From a virus, in the IMG/VR virus record IMGVR_UViG_3300035459_000046, positions 1-26,069 of that record: a DNA stretch of 26,069 nucleotides. One strand, written 5' to 3'. A model generated the notes under the pieces. That model did no database searches and had not been told where the DNA came from. It saw only the letters and a program-made list of their open reading frames with translations. Below are positions 1 to 7,827 of this stretch, piece by piece. A program made the position numbers and the translations under genes. Positions within the stretch are counted from its first letter, which is position 1, and every line of letters begins with the position of its first letter.

Positions 1-26
1 GCCGTAATATAAACATGACCCTTCCC

Positions 27-45
27 GCGCCGGGCGCCCCGGCGC
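27..45. repeat. Perfect GC-rich hairpin (8-bp stem, 3-nt loop)
   Basis: The arms GCGCCGGG (27-34) and CCCGGCGC (38-45) are perfect inverted repeats around the loop CGC. No T-run follows on either strand, so it is not a classical terminator. It could be a transcript-end structure or a protein-binding site next to the TATA-like tract at 7-15 on the minus strand. Its function is unknown. Confidence 0.55.
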
Positions 46-199
46 AGGCATAGTTCCGCCAATTAAGGGGTTGTTACAAGGATTTATATCGGCAGATTTA
101 CCATGCATTTTATGAATGAAAAAGCAACTTTGACGCGGCATAAATGATATTTTCATTATAAACGCCGGGATGAAAAGAAAATTTAATAAAAAGAATTCT

Positions 200-262
200 G
201 CGCGTTTTCGGGTGATTTTATTCCGGTATCACCAAGTTTTCTTAAGAAAAAGAGTGAATTTT
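200..262 (-). terminator. Probable terminator region of the leftward late operon
   Basis: Just past the stop of the last leftward gene (276), the minus strand carries T-rich tracts, the usual signal for archaeal termination. They lie together with a 6-bp inverted repeat (GGTGAT 211-216 / ATCACC 228-233) and the 14-bp palindrome TTTTCTTAAGAAAA at 237-250. The structures are symmetric, so they could act on both strands. The function is inferred from position and composition. Confidence 0.5.
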
Positions 263-275
263 TAAAGGGGGTTTG

Positions 276-521
276 CTATCCGAGAACCGATTCGTTTCCC
301 CAGATATACAGGTCTGTCTTTTTCACGCATCCGGGGCAGACCAACATAGGTTCTTCACGCCCCTTTTTCGGGGCCACATATACCGCCTCTTCTTCAAGGG
401 GGGTTTTGAGGGGGTTTTTACAGCGCCCACAAAACCATTTCGGCGCAGTATCGGGGATCGCGTCAATCATGCGCCGGATCTTTACCGGCTGCTTTTTGGC
501 CTGTGTTTTTGCGGATGTCAT
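276..521 (-). CDS. Zinc-ribbon miniprotein, last gene of the late operon
   Basis: This 81-residue protein has a basic N-terminus (AKTQAKKQPVKIRRM) and two CxxC knuckles: CGRC near residue 31 and CPGC near residue 62. The roughly 28-residue spacing suits a treble-clef or zinc-ribbon fold binding one zinc. It starts 5 nt after the stop of the collar-type fibre gene, so it belongs to the same transcript. Proteins of this kind in viral genomes are often nucleic-acid-binding or accessory regulators, but nothing here fixes a role. Confidence 0.8.
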   Translation of the reverse strand: MTSAKTQAKKQPVKIRRMIDAIPDTAPKWFCGRCKNPLKTPLEEEAVYVAPKKGREEPMLVCPGCVKKTDLYIWGNESVLG

Positions 522-525
522 AAGT

Positions 526-1500
526 TCACGTTTTCATGATATATGCAAGGGCGTAGTACGGCGGGAGGTTGTTGTGTGCATCACCATTACCCACTGTACT
601 TGTACTTTCAGCCCCGCCGGGTTGCCCTTCACCAATAGAAACATAACTGGATCCTGATTGAGATCCGCCGGTGATTGTATGAGCGTGTGCAGGCATTTCT
701 GCGGTAGTCAGAACATGGGTTGCTTCACCACCGGTTGCCCCGACTGCGTAAGTGTTTCCCGCACCGACCACAAACTTGTCACGGAGATCTGGGGTAGAGT
801 TTGAGCCATTGCATAGGACACACCCCGATGGAATCGAGGCAATACTCCCGGACCAGAGACATATCATGCCGCTTACCAGCCCCACTGAATCGGTATATTG
901 TTTTGTCGCCGCCCCGAGAGCGACGGTGGGATCCTTGGATAAGATCAACTGCCCGAGGTTACCAATACTATTTTTCCCAATTCGTGCTCCCATATAACTG
1001 CAGAGGGGCTGGGATGCAGCGGCCGTGATGTTCGCGGTCGTGATCTGTGTTACACCGGCCGCCACGGTAACCCGGGCAAGCTCCAGCTCAATGATATCCG
1101 TCGATACTGTCAACGTCGGGGCAACCGGGGACGCGGCCGGGATTCCGGGCACTACTGCCAGAATCGCGTCTCGGTAATCGGCGCCTGTGAGACGGAACCG
1201 GACCACAACAGAATCGATACGGCCATACGTTGCATCTGCGTTGTTGAGCTGGAGAGCTGCCGATGCGGTGTTTTCCATCCAAAAGAGCCCGCTTGCTATC
1301 GCGGCCCCGGATCCCACATGGACGTAAATGTCCGGCATGGGGCTCGTTGCCGAAACTGCAAGCCCGTTTAAGTATCCATTGACAACCCCGTCGTGGGGGA
1401 ACAGCCACCCAAGCCATTTCTGGAGCGTGGCTTGAGTATATGAGCGGTCCGATGGGCTTACGCCTTCGGTTTTCGCAAAGTTTCCTGATATAATGGTCAT
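526..1500 (-). CDS. Tail fibre/receptor-binding protein with collar-type C-terminus
   Basis: This 324-residue protein is likely to sit at the tail tip. The N-terminal 170 residues look like a virion-attachment and beta-rich shaft region (PDIYVHVGSGAAIASGLFW, then a beta-type segment up to the LELARV stretch). The C-terminus has the tail-collar pattern: a GMICLWSGSIASIPSGCVLC segment, then NGSNSTPDLRDKFVVGAG, then AEMPAHAHT and a final NLPPYYALAYIMK. That arrangement is typical of short fibres of many phages and prophages. The ATG overlaps the upstream stop (ATGA). It lies directly downstream of the gp37-like tail protein, as expected for a host-recognition protein. Confidence 0.85.
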   Translation of the reverse strand: MTIISGNFAKTEGVSPSDRSYTQATLQKWLGWLFPHDGVVNGYLNGLAVSATSPMPDIYVHVGSGAAIASGLFWMENTASAALQLNNADATYGRIDSVVVRFRLTGADYRDAILAVVPGIPAASPVAPTLTVSTDIIELELARVTVAAGVTQITTANITAAASQPLCSYMGARIGKNSIGNLGQLILSKDPTVALGAATKQYTDSVGLVSGMICLWSGSIASIPSGCVLCNGSNSTPDLRDKFVVGAGNTYAVGATGGEATHVLTTAEMPAHAHTITGGSQSGSSYVSIGEGQPGGAESTSTVGNGDAHNNLPPYYALAYIMKT

Positions 1501-2864
1501 TTTCTCACCTGTGCAAGATATTGTTTCCTGTTCCTGATCGCCAGATCGATGAGATCCGGCTTTTCTGTTCCGAATGTCAGTTTCACGGTTTCACCACTTC
1601 GCTGGTAGCTTTCTTCTGCGGTCACGATCGTTGTCACTGCCGCCGCAAACGGGCCGATCTTGACCGTTACGATGTCTCCGAGATCAAAGTCCCGGATATA
1701 CCGGAACGATCCTCGGGGGTTGTAGTCGGCGGTAATCGATTTTACCGCGGCATACTCTTTTAGCCTCGTTGCGCCCTGCTGGTCGAGCTCGTCATTAGTA
1801 GAATACGAACTTTCATCGATGAGGATCTCCCGCAATCTCACCCCGGTGGCGTCAGTTGTGGCGGTGCCGTTGGCCTGCGCAGATCCCGCCGGGGAGTTAT
1901 TATCCATGATGGTCTCATTGTCGGAAAATGCCCCGGAAAGGGCACATAATGTCAGCGTACCGCTTGCCGTGGTCCCGGATACTGATACGATAAGGGCCGT
2001 AGCGTGAGAGGTCCCCCCGGCCAAGGTTTTGCCGGACGTGAAGGCCGCGGTGCCGTTGTCGTATGCCAGCTCGTAGAATACCACTTCGCGGAATACCCGC
2101 GATGTCCCGCTCCCGGATCCCCCGACGAGCGCGGAGTTTTTGTAATCCATGAGGTTGTGAGAATACGTCGACCCGTTGATGGTCTGGAACTGCCCGGAGA
2201 ATTTCACGGTTGTTTTATTCCGGGGGGAGAGGACTCTGAATTCAAGGGTGCCGGGATCTGTCGGGGGGTCTGCCGGAGTATAGAGAACATCCCACCCGAG
2301 GGCATACGGAATATCGGCACCGCACAACTCTGCGATCGTGTCGGTGAGTACTTGCAGCCTCCCCTGATAATCTGCGGAAAGCGTTCCCCCCCTCCCGAGA
2401 TCGGTCGACTCCAGAATCAGATAGGGAATTGCCCGTGAACTGACAGATGGGGAAACTGCCTCGACGTTGACGTAGTGCCGCATTGCCGTTTCCCGTGCGG
2501 TCCCGGAGGCTATCGTGTCATATTCGGTTCCGAGAGTCCGGAAATTTTTCAGGATCCTGCGGGCCAGCAGACTCTCGATCCCCCGGCCCTGGAATGTCCA
2601 TACATCATCGGCTGCCGTTTTCCCGGTCACCAGCTGGGGGTACTCGATTATCCCGAGCCGGTACTGGCCTTCACGGTAGTAGCTGATATACCCGTCTTCG
2701 ACAAAGAGATTTGAGTTATTTTTATGGGCGTTGATTGTAAGCGTCCAGTCATCGATATCCCGCCATTTCCGGGCCCATGTGAGCGTTTCGGCATTATCGA
2801 CGACACCGATCCGTTTCATGTCCTCATCGTATACGTGGATCTGTGGTATTGCCATGGAGATCAC
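1497..2864 (-). CDS. Tail-tip protein, siphovirus gp37-like, with an inserted beta domain
   Basis: This 455-residue protein starts IHVYDEDMKRIGVVDNAETLTWARKWRDIDDWTL. That is the opening of the ReqiPepy6 gp37-like/Tal-type tail proteins that follow Dit in siphoviruses. The C-terminus (RGSFRYIRDFDLGDIVTVKIG, then YQRSGETVKLTFG) also fits that family. Residues about 266-334 form an extra domain that is nearly a copy of one in the stopper protein (9017-9259). The listed start is a GTG overlapping the Dit stop (GTGA); an ATG three codons later (2855) is equally possible because neither has a strong Shine-Dalgarno (SD) sequence. It probably forms the baseplate hub. Confidence 0.8.
   Translation of the reverse strand: MISMAIPQIHVYDEDMKRIGVVDNAETLTWARKWRDIDDWTLTINAHKNNSNLFVEDGYISYYREGQYRLGIIEYPQLVTGKTAADDVWTFQGRGIESLLARRILKNFRTLGTEYDTIASGTARETAMRHYVNVEAVSPSVSSRAIPYLILESTDLGRGGTLSADYQGRLQVLTDTIAELCGADIPYALGWDVLYTPADPPTDPGTLEFRVLSPRNKTTVKFSGQFQTINGSTYSHNLMDYKNSALVGGSGSGTSRVFREVVFYELAYDNGTAAFTSGKTLAGGTSHATALIVSVSGTTASGTLTLCALSGAFSDNETIMDNNSPAGSAQANGTATTDATGVRLREILIDESSYSTNDELDQQGATRLKEYAAVKSITADYNPRGSFRYIRDFDLGDIVTVKIGPFAAAVTTIVTAEESYQRSGETVKLTFGTEKPDLIDLAIRNRKQYLAQVRK
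1863..2069 (-). repeat. Copy 2 of a mobile beta domain (in the gp37-like protein)
   Basis: This encodes LAYDNGTAAFTSGKTLAG, then GTSHATALIVSV, GTLTLCALSGAFSDNETIMD and GSAQANGT. The stopper protein carries the same pattern in the same order at 9017-9259. The DNA at the domain start (gtcgtatgccag) is identical in both copies. It is a duplicated protein module rather than a transposable element, and its function is unknown. Confidence 0.85.
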
Positions 2865-3775
2865 GCCGCCGAATACCGCGGCTGGTATTGCAGGGTCAGG
2901 GCCGCGTTGTCGTTCGAGTCGTCCGATTCATACAGGATTATGTTATCCCCGGGCTTGAGCCAGAAGAAGACAGAGTCAATGCTTGCGTACTGGAATGCAT
3001 CCTCGATCAGGACGTTTGTCGATGTGTTCCGGATCTCGCATTTGATGTTGCCAAAGGCGGACTCGATATACAGGAGCTGCCCGGATACGAGCGATTTTGT
3101 CACGGCGATCGACTCGGATATGTCCGTATTTGTGACAGGATCGGTGTAGGTCCGCGTGATTACCGGGTTTACGACCGGGCCTTCAATGGAAATTTTCACC
3201 GGAGTCTGGAGATCGCCGGTATTGTCGATGATGTTACTGTCGCTGTACGATCCAAGTTCCCAGGGGATCTCTAAGGGGATTGTGGCGCCGATCCATGGCA
3301 CAAGCCTGATCGATTCGGTATCGGCATACCACCAGGGGGAATGAGCGATCAGGACAATCGTGGCTTTCTGCCAGTAGTTACTGAGGCCGGCACCGATACC
3401 AGACCTGCCATTATTGCCGGTCTGGAAAAGAGGATACCCCTCTTTGACCACGGCGTCGAGATAGAGCGTGGTATCGTCATCCATCGCTACTTTCAGCGTT
3501 CCCTCGTTCCTCTGCGGGGAGAATGCCCGTGAAAGGTTGCGGCACAGGGTTTCGAGTTCTCCCGGGGTATCGGCGTTGATTATGAAGGTAAACTGTACGG
3601 TGTCCCGCGGCTTCATCGGGGATTCGAGCCGCGTTTCGCCATCCTGATTGGGAGAGACCGTGGTGATATGGTCCACCGGGATTTTTCCCTGGAAGTCTGG
3701 CTGAAGCGCGGTATATGTGGGCTGTTCGAAGATAATCTCCGTGCCGTTGCTGCCGGGAATCCACGAGATGATCAT
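2861..3775 (-). CDS. Distal tail protein (Dit), Sipho_tail type
   Basis: This 304-residue protein lies immediately after the tape measure, the canonical Dit position. It has the N-terminal half expected of that family: a PRDTVQFTFIINADTPGELETLCRNL segment, and later LIAHSPWWYADTES, which matches the FxxxDPxWY-like region of siphoviral tail proteins. The second half is beta-rich and resembles the C-terminal jelly roll that can carry carbohydrate binding in some Dit proteins. The ATG overlaps the tape-measure stop (TGATG). It should form the ring joining the tail tube to the tip. Confidence 0.8.
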   Translation of the reverse strand: MIISWIPGSNGTEIIFEQPTYTALQPDFQGKIPVDHITTVSPNQDGETRLESPMKPRDTVQFTFIINADTPGELETLCRNLSRAFSPQRNEGTLKVAMDDDTTLYLDAVVKEGYPLFQTGNNGRSGIGAGLSNYWQKATIVLIAHSPWWYADTESIRLVPWIGATIPLEIPWELGSYSDSNIIDNTGDLQTPVKISIEGPVVNPVITRTYTDPVTNTDISESIAVTKSLVSGQLLYIESAFGNIKCEIRNTSTNVLIEDAFQYASIDSVFFWLKPGDNIILYESDDSNDNAALTLQYQPRYSAA

Positions 3776-5862
3776 CAGTTATACCCCTTGCGAATTGCGG
3801 TACCTGCGAGAGAATCCCCGCTTACTTCAACGATGCTGTCAATCTCGACGTTTCCTTTATTAGTCACGAGGACGGTCACATTGCCGGTACCGCCACTCTT
3901 GCCGGAGCCGGTATCCGAGTTGGAACTGTCTTTTTTGGTCGCGGAAAGCATAACAACGCTGCTGAAATCGGCGGCAGCGAGGGTTATTGGGGCCGGAACA
4001 GTGATCACGGACGGATTGATATCATACCCATCTTTTGAGAGCATTACGAGTTTCTGGATGATCGGGGTCCGGCCCGCATATGCCGCGGCCTCATATGCGT
4101 TCTGCATTATGGCCTGCTCCCCAATGCGGGAGAGTTCCGTGAGTGCCGTCCAGTGCGTGAGGTTGTTCTTTTCCAGCCCGATCCACCCGTCCTTTATTTT
4201 GTCGTTCAGGCTGGAGAACAGGTCGGCCTGTTTCGAGAGCTCGGTGGAGATAATGGGGGTATCGAGTTTTGACTGGTCCGCGACAGAAACGGATTTTTTG
4301 GTACCCGTTCCTGTACCGGCGGTTGATATGGTGCCGGATTTCGCGGCTGCTGCCTGCGCTTCCCGCTCATTTGCGCCGAGGTTAACGGTCGGTGTTTCCC
4401 CATTGATCGCCGCGCCGAGGGTGCCCTCTCCATTGGCCAGTGTTATGTAACTGTGAATGCCCTGCGACCATGCATTAAGGGCGGTTTGGGCGTCTTTTAC
4501 CCCGTGCTCCATCTCATCGATCATGAATGCGGCTTGTTCCGAGCCGGCAGAGCCGATTATATCAGAAGCTTTCCACCCGGATGCGATGGTGATCGAGGAT
4601 TTGATATCCGCCGCCGATATCGCTGCTTTTCCGAGTGCAACCCCAAGATCGTTTGCGGAGTTCACTCCCTGATTGAGAGCGATCTGGGCGGCCTCAATGT
4701 CTGTTTTTAACCCGGTGGCCTTCGCCTTAACCAATGCTTCCTTAAGATGCGGGAGGGTGATATCGACCATATCCTGATAGGAGAGGTTCTGGTCCCGGAT
4801 CTGGTTTGTGATGTCAAATTGCTGGGTGAGGGCATCATCATAGGCTTTCCTCGCGCTGGCGATCTCCACAGAGTTCCCGTTGGGAATGGCATCCAGGTAT
4901 GCCTGTTTCAGTTTCGGGAGAGTGGTATTGGTGATTTCGTCGAGTTTCTGCTGGAGGGTTTCCGGGCCGGTAAGAAGGGCGGCAGGGGGAGTACCAGTAT
5001 CAGAAGTAATTGTTTTATTTGTCCAGTCGGCACCTGTTTTGTTTGCCGACCATGAGTTAAAATCCCCGGTAAATCCCTCTTTTACCGCTGTTTGGTATTT
5101 ATTCCATTTTGCCTCGTTATCGGCATATTCCCCGGATCCGCTTAAATAATCTAATAGAGATTTTATACCGGGGTTCTCTAGGAGGGAGGCGCCGGTTTTT
5201 GCCTTGATTGCATCCATTTTCTGGTCGAACTCACCCATCTTGATTTTTGCTTTATCAATCCGATCCAGTTCATCGTCAGAGAAAAGCGGTTGCTGCTCTT
5301 TGAATTTCTCCACGGCGAGGGTGCCATTGTTGATAAGGTTCGCGATGTTCTGCCAACCACGACTGAAAATCTCATTCTCTAGATTTGCTTTCCGTGTACC
5401 TTCAGGAATATGGTCAAGGGCAACAAGAATCCCCTGCATCATGTCGCTGGCGTTCTTGTAGTTGCCGGCAGAATCTTTTACATCGACACCGATCCCTTTG
5501 AGTGTCGCCCTGAGGGATTCCCCGGTTGCACTGGTATCTGATACCCGCTGCGTGAGCATCCGGAGCGATTGGGAGAACGATCCGACATCGGTATCGAAAG
5601 ATACCAGCGTAGACTTCCACTTCTGGGCATCGGAGTTCGTCATGCCGAGTGTGTTGTGCAGGTCTTCGATTGCCTCTTGGTACTCAATCGCTTTCCCGGC
5701 GGAGTTGTCATAAGCCATCTGCGCGGCCTGCTCGAACTTATGGAAGAGATCGAGTGTCTGGTTGAGAACAATGGCGGCCGCTCCGCCGGCCCCTACAAGG
5801 CTCGACAGATCCATGCCGAGCTTGACATAGAGGCCGGGGCCGACCTGTCTTTCTTCAGCCAT
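3775..5862 (-). CDS. Tail tape-measure protein
   Basis: This 695-residue, largely helical protein sits between the tail assembly chaperone and Dit, the position that defines tape measures. It has a Gly/Ala-rich hydrophobic N-terminal patch (LVGAGGAAAIVLNQTLDLFHKF, about residues 21-42) and long amphipathic stretches. Its C-terminus is beta-like (VTVLVTNKGNVEIDSIVEV). By the known relation of about 0.15 nm per residue, it predicts a tail of roughly 100 nm. No peptidase or lysozyme domain is visible. The ATG is preceded by GGGGTGAGAG and overlaps the frameshifted chaperone ORF by 8 nt. Confidence 0.85.
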   Translation of the reverse strand: MAEERQVGPGLYVKLGMDLSSLVGAGGAAAIVLNQTLDLFHKFEQAAQMAYDNSAGKAIEYQEAIEDLHNTLGMTNSDAQKWKSTLVSFDTDVGSFSQSLRMLTQRVSDTSATGESLRATLKGIGVDVKDSAGNYKNASDMMQGILVALDHIPEGTRKANLENEIFSRGWQNIANLINNGTLAVEKFKEQQPLFSDDELDRIDKAKIKMGEFDQKMDAIKAKTGASLLENPGIKSLLDYLSGSGEYADNEAKWNKYQTAVKEGFTGDFNSWSANKTGADWTNKTITSDTGTPPAALLTGPETLQQKLDEITNTTLPKLKQAYLDAIPNGNSVEIASARKAYDDALTQQFDITNQIRDQNLSYQDMVDITLPHLKEALVKAKATGLKTDIEAAQIALNQGVNSANDLGVALGKAAISAADIKSSITIASGWKASDIIGSAGSEQAAFMIDEMEHGVKDAQTALNAWSQGIHSYITLANGEGTLGAAINGETPTVNLGANEREAQAAAAKSGTISTAGTGTGTKKSVSVADQSKLDTPIISTELSKQADLFSSLNDKIKDGWIGLEKNNLTHWTALTELSRIGEQAIMQNAYEAAAYAGRTPIIQKLVMLSKDGYDINPSVITVPAPITLAAADFSSVVMLSATKKDSSNSDTGSGKSGGTGNVTVLVTNKGNVEIDSIVEVSGDSLAGTAIRKGYN

Positions 5863-6241
5863 GTTCTCTCACCCCGCCCCATGCGCCCATATTGTTGTCG
5901 AATCGCGCCATATCTTCCTCTGTCATTTCGGTGATCGGCTGCTTGTTTTTCTGACCGTGAACAAACACTAAGCAACCATCAGGCTGCACGTCATCTTTCA
6001 GGATCATCTCCTTACCCCTGAGGTTGATCATGTTGACCAGGCGAGCCGTCTGTGATGCCATCATGAGATCCTGTTGTTTCAAGTCGATTTCGTCATACAT
6101 TCTCCTGATCTTCACCTTTCCGTCGATGGCTGTCTGGAGTTCTGCCGGTGTCATCCTCCAATATTCGTCCGGGGTGAGATCACAGAGACCGTATGCCGCC
6201 TCCTCTGCCGTTATGTCTGGGGCTGAGTCGGCGCTGTCTCG
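5855..6241 (-). CDS. Tail assembly chaperone, T extension reached by -1 frameshift
   Basis: This reading frame is the downstream (gpT-like) half of the chaperone. After a -1 slip at 6241-6247 it is open for 128 residues. It contains ITAEEAAYGLCDLTPDEYWR followed by MTPAELQTAIDG, close to the signature of gpT domains (LTPxEFWxLTPAEL). The only internal ATG (6154) falls inside that signature, so an independent start there would cut the domain. The fusion with the upstream ORF would be 257 residues. It ends 8 nt inside the tape-measure gene. In known siphoviruses the fused form binds the tape measure and recruits tail-tube subunits. Confidence 0.8.
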   Translation of the reverse strand, partial: RDSADSAPDITAEEAAYGLCDLTPDEYWRMTPAELQTAIDGKVKIRRMYDEIDLKQQDLMMASQTARLVNMINLRGKEMILKDDVQPDGCLVFVHGQKNKQPITEMTEEDMARFDNNMGAWGGVREHG

Positions 6242-6627
6242 TTTTTTGGGGTTTTTTCCTCTTCAATTGGTTTTGTCGGGTCGCGGCAGATACCAGAGAC
6301 GGCGAATGCCTGGAAGAAGATCTCACGGAGTTCGAGCCATACGGTGATATTGCGCTCGCTCGTGTACTCATCCAGGAGGGCGCCGGCCTGATCGTTGCCG
6401 AACGGATCCTGAGTGAATGTATGGATCAGTTTCCCCTCTTCGGTCTCTTTGTAGAGTCCGCGGTGCAGGAACGAGCTAAATGTCGTTGATCCCGACCTTT
6501 CCCGCTGTAGAAGGAAGATGATGCCAATCCCTCCGAAGTCCATTTCAACGGCTTTCTTATCCGCATGGGAAAAACGGAGATGGTATTGTTTCCCCCCCAT
6601 TTCAATCGGCACAGAACGGTCGGGCAT
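6211..6627 (-). CDS. Tail assembly chaperone, G product
   Basis: This 138-residue protein is encoded between the major tail protein and the tape measure. Its N-terminus (VPIEMGGKQYHLRFSHADKK) and the VWLELREIFFQAF stretch match tail chaperones with a GTA_TIM/Phage_TAC-like pattern. Its last codons include the slippery site A AAA AAC (6247-6241). Without slipping, translation ends at a TAA a few codons later. The short form is made in excess in known phages; the frameshifted form carries the T domain. It is a chaperone, so it would not be expected in the finished virion. Confidence 0.85.
   Translation of the reverse strand: MPDRSVPIEMGGKQYHLRFSHADKKAVEMDFGGIGIIFLLQRERSGSTTFSSFLHRGLYKETEEGKLIHTFTQDPFGNDQAGALLDEYTSERNITVWLELREIFFQAFAVSGICRDPTKPIEEEKTPKNETAPTQPQT
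6241..6247 (-). other. Programmed -1 ribosomal frameshift site (A AAA AAC)
   Basis: On the minus strand the bases are AAAAAAC, set in the zero frame as A-AAA-AAC (the AAA codon starts at 6246, an exact multiple of three from the 6627 start). This is one of the best known -1 slippery heptamers. A second A-run lies just upstream. From the slip point to the conserved T domain the -1 frame has no stop. Its position in a chaperone gene between the tail tube and tape-measure genes is exactly where tailed phages keep such a site. Confidence 0.85.
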
Positions 6628-6639
6628 TGAGGATCACGC

Positions 6640-7389
6640 TCACGTCGGGCTGGCAACCGTGCCACGGGTCACATCGATCTGATAAATCACCGAGCACTTC
6701 AGGTCGGATTCAACGACCATGACGAAGATTGTTGTCGTACCCGTACCGAGAGTGATCACACCGGAGGCGGATCCGGTGCCTACCTGGACCCCATTCACAT
6801 AGATCGTGCCAGTGGCCCCGGTCGGAGTGATCTTGATACCGGTGTCGTCAGAGAATGCCGTCACGAGATACTTGTAGGTCGTTGCCGCGAAGGGTGTCGG
6901 AGTGAATGCCGAGATTGTTTCATCGGCCTGATTCTTGAAAGACAGGGCACTCAGGGCCGCACCGAGCGTGGTGATGCCGGTCGTGACGTCTTCTTCAGGA
7001 GTGACACCAAGTTTGTATGTTGCCCTGCCATCTTTCTGTCCCGCATATTCCCATGCGGACACCCACCCATATGTTTTGTCGGTCCTGAATGGTGTTGCAA
7101 CGCCGCCGGACTTCCATGTCGGGGGCCGGACAAACTTCCACCACACGGAGGCACCGGAGTCGCGTAATGCCGCGAGATATTCCTGTGCCGCGTCATCAAC
7201 TGCAAAGCAGGTAAACGATCCATCGCCCCACTCCCCCGTGCCGGCAAGATGTACCTTGTTGCCGCTGCCGTATCCTGTTCCATCGTCTTTCGCCCGCGAG
7301 AACTTCGGCGGGGTGTTTTCCGTAGTCTCTGCAACGACGTAGCTGTTGCAGACGACATATGATCCTTTTGCTGTCTGAGCCTGTGGCAT
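6640..7389 (-). CDS. Major tail (tube) protein with C-terminal cadherin-like domain
   Basis: This 249-residue protein has an N-terminal tail-tube region of about 140 residues (FTCFAVDDAAQEYLAALRDSG, VSAWEYAGQKDGRATYKLGVTPEEDV). The C-terminal domain of about 100 residues (LSALSFKNQADETISAFTP, later GTIYVNGVQVGTGSASGVI and VIYQIDVTR) matches the cadherin-like beta-sandwich family found on bacterial surface proteins. Such Ig-like appendages on tube subunits are common and probably decorate the outside of the tail. The gene order, after tail terminator and before chaperone, supports the call. Confidence 0.85.
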   Translation of the reverse strand: MPQAQTAKGSYVVCNSYVVAETTENTPPKFSRAKDDGTGYGSGNKVHLAGTGEWGDGSFTCFAVDDAAQEYLAALRDSGASVWWKFVRPPTWKSGGVATPFRTDKTYGWVSAWEYAGQKDGRATYKLGVTPEEDVTTGITTLGAALSALSFKNQADETISAFTPTPFAATTYKYLVTAFSDDTGIKITPTGATGTIYVNGVQVGTGSASGVITLGTGTTTIFVMVVESDLKCSVIYQIDVTRGTVASPT

Positions 7390-7398
7390 AGTTCTTTT

Positions 7399-7827
7399 TC
7401 ACCTTAACCTGTACGTGATCATGAAATCGTGGCTGTCCCGGAACTCTTTGGTGGTTTTTGCATCGGAGTTGTCGGGTCGTGAGCCGCGATCGTCAACTTC
7501 CGAGATCTCGATCCCGCTGACGATAGTATTCTCAATGCGATCCGGTGCGAGTGCGGTTCCGATGAGATCGGAAAGAGCTGCAACCCTACTCCCCGCCCCC
7601 GGTGTTACGATGCTTGTATCGAAGGAGGTGCACTGGATGCGATCTGTGCGATACGTGGATGAGCTGGTCGGGGGTTCGGGAACCTTGTCCACCCATGAAA
7701 CCGCGATGTATGGTTTTTGCGGCGCGTCCGGGATGTCCTCATCGCGATAAACCCTGGTGCCGACAACCGCTTTCACGGCAGTATCGGCTTTCAGGATCGT
7801 TTGGACCGCGAGGATGGAGTCCTTCAT
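7399..7827 (-). CDS. Tail terminator protein (gp17/DUF3168-like)
   Basis: This 142-residue protein starts MKDSILAVQTILKADTAVKAVVGTRVYRDEDIPDAPQKPYIAVSW. The short helix, the VGTRVY strand and the PQKPYIAV segment are the hallmarks of siphovirus tail terminators, which cap the tube at the head end. It ends with FRDSHDFMITYRLR, the expected last strand. Its ATG overlaps the stop of the tail-completion gene (ATGA). The gene is between the gp10-like protein and the major tail protein, as usual. Confidence 0.8.
   Translation of the reverse strand: MKDSILAVQTILKADTAVKAVVGTRVYRDEDIPDAPQKPYIAVSWVDKVPEPPTSSSTYRTDRIQCTSFDTSIVTPGAGSRVAALSDLIGTALAPDRIENTIVSGIEISEVDDRGSRPDNSDAKTTKEFRDSHDFMITYRLR

Larger units (their letters stand above)
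1..275. other. AT-rich intergenic region left of the late operon
   Basis: No convincing gene lies here. It holds a strong GC hairpin (27-45), a hairpin at 211-233, a 14-bp palindrome (237-250) and several T-rich tracts on the minus strand, where the leftward late operon would end. TATA-like tracts lie near 7-15 (minus strand) and 81-90 (plus strand), so a promoter for genes further left is possible. A 31-codon plus-strand ORF at 170-265 is highly basic but has no well-placed promoter or ribosome-binding site. Confidence 0.6.

Noticed and set aside
31-39. CGGGCGCCC at the left end and again at 25896-25904 as possible attachment sites
   Set aside because: Only 9 identical bases in GC palindromes, no integrase and no tRNA half-site; chance is likely.
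170-265. Plus-strand 31-codon ORF (MKRKFNKKNSARFR...) in the left intergenic region
   Set aside because: The TATA-like tract lies only about 12 nt from the ATG, there is no SD, and the AT-rich stretch reads as Lys/Asn/Phe by composition.
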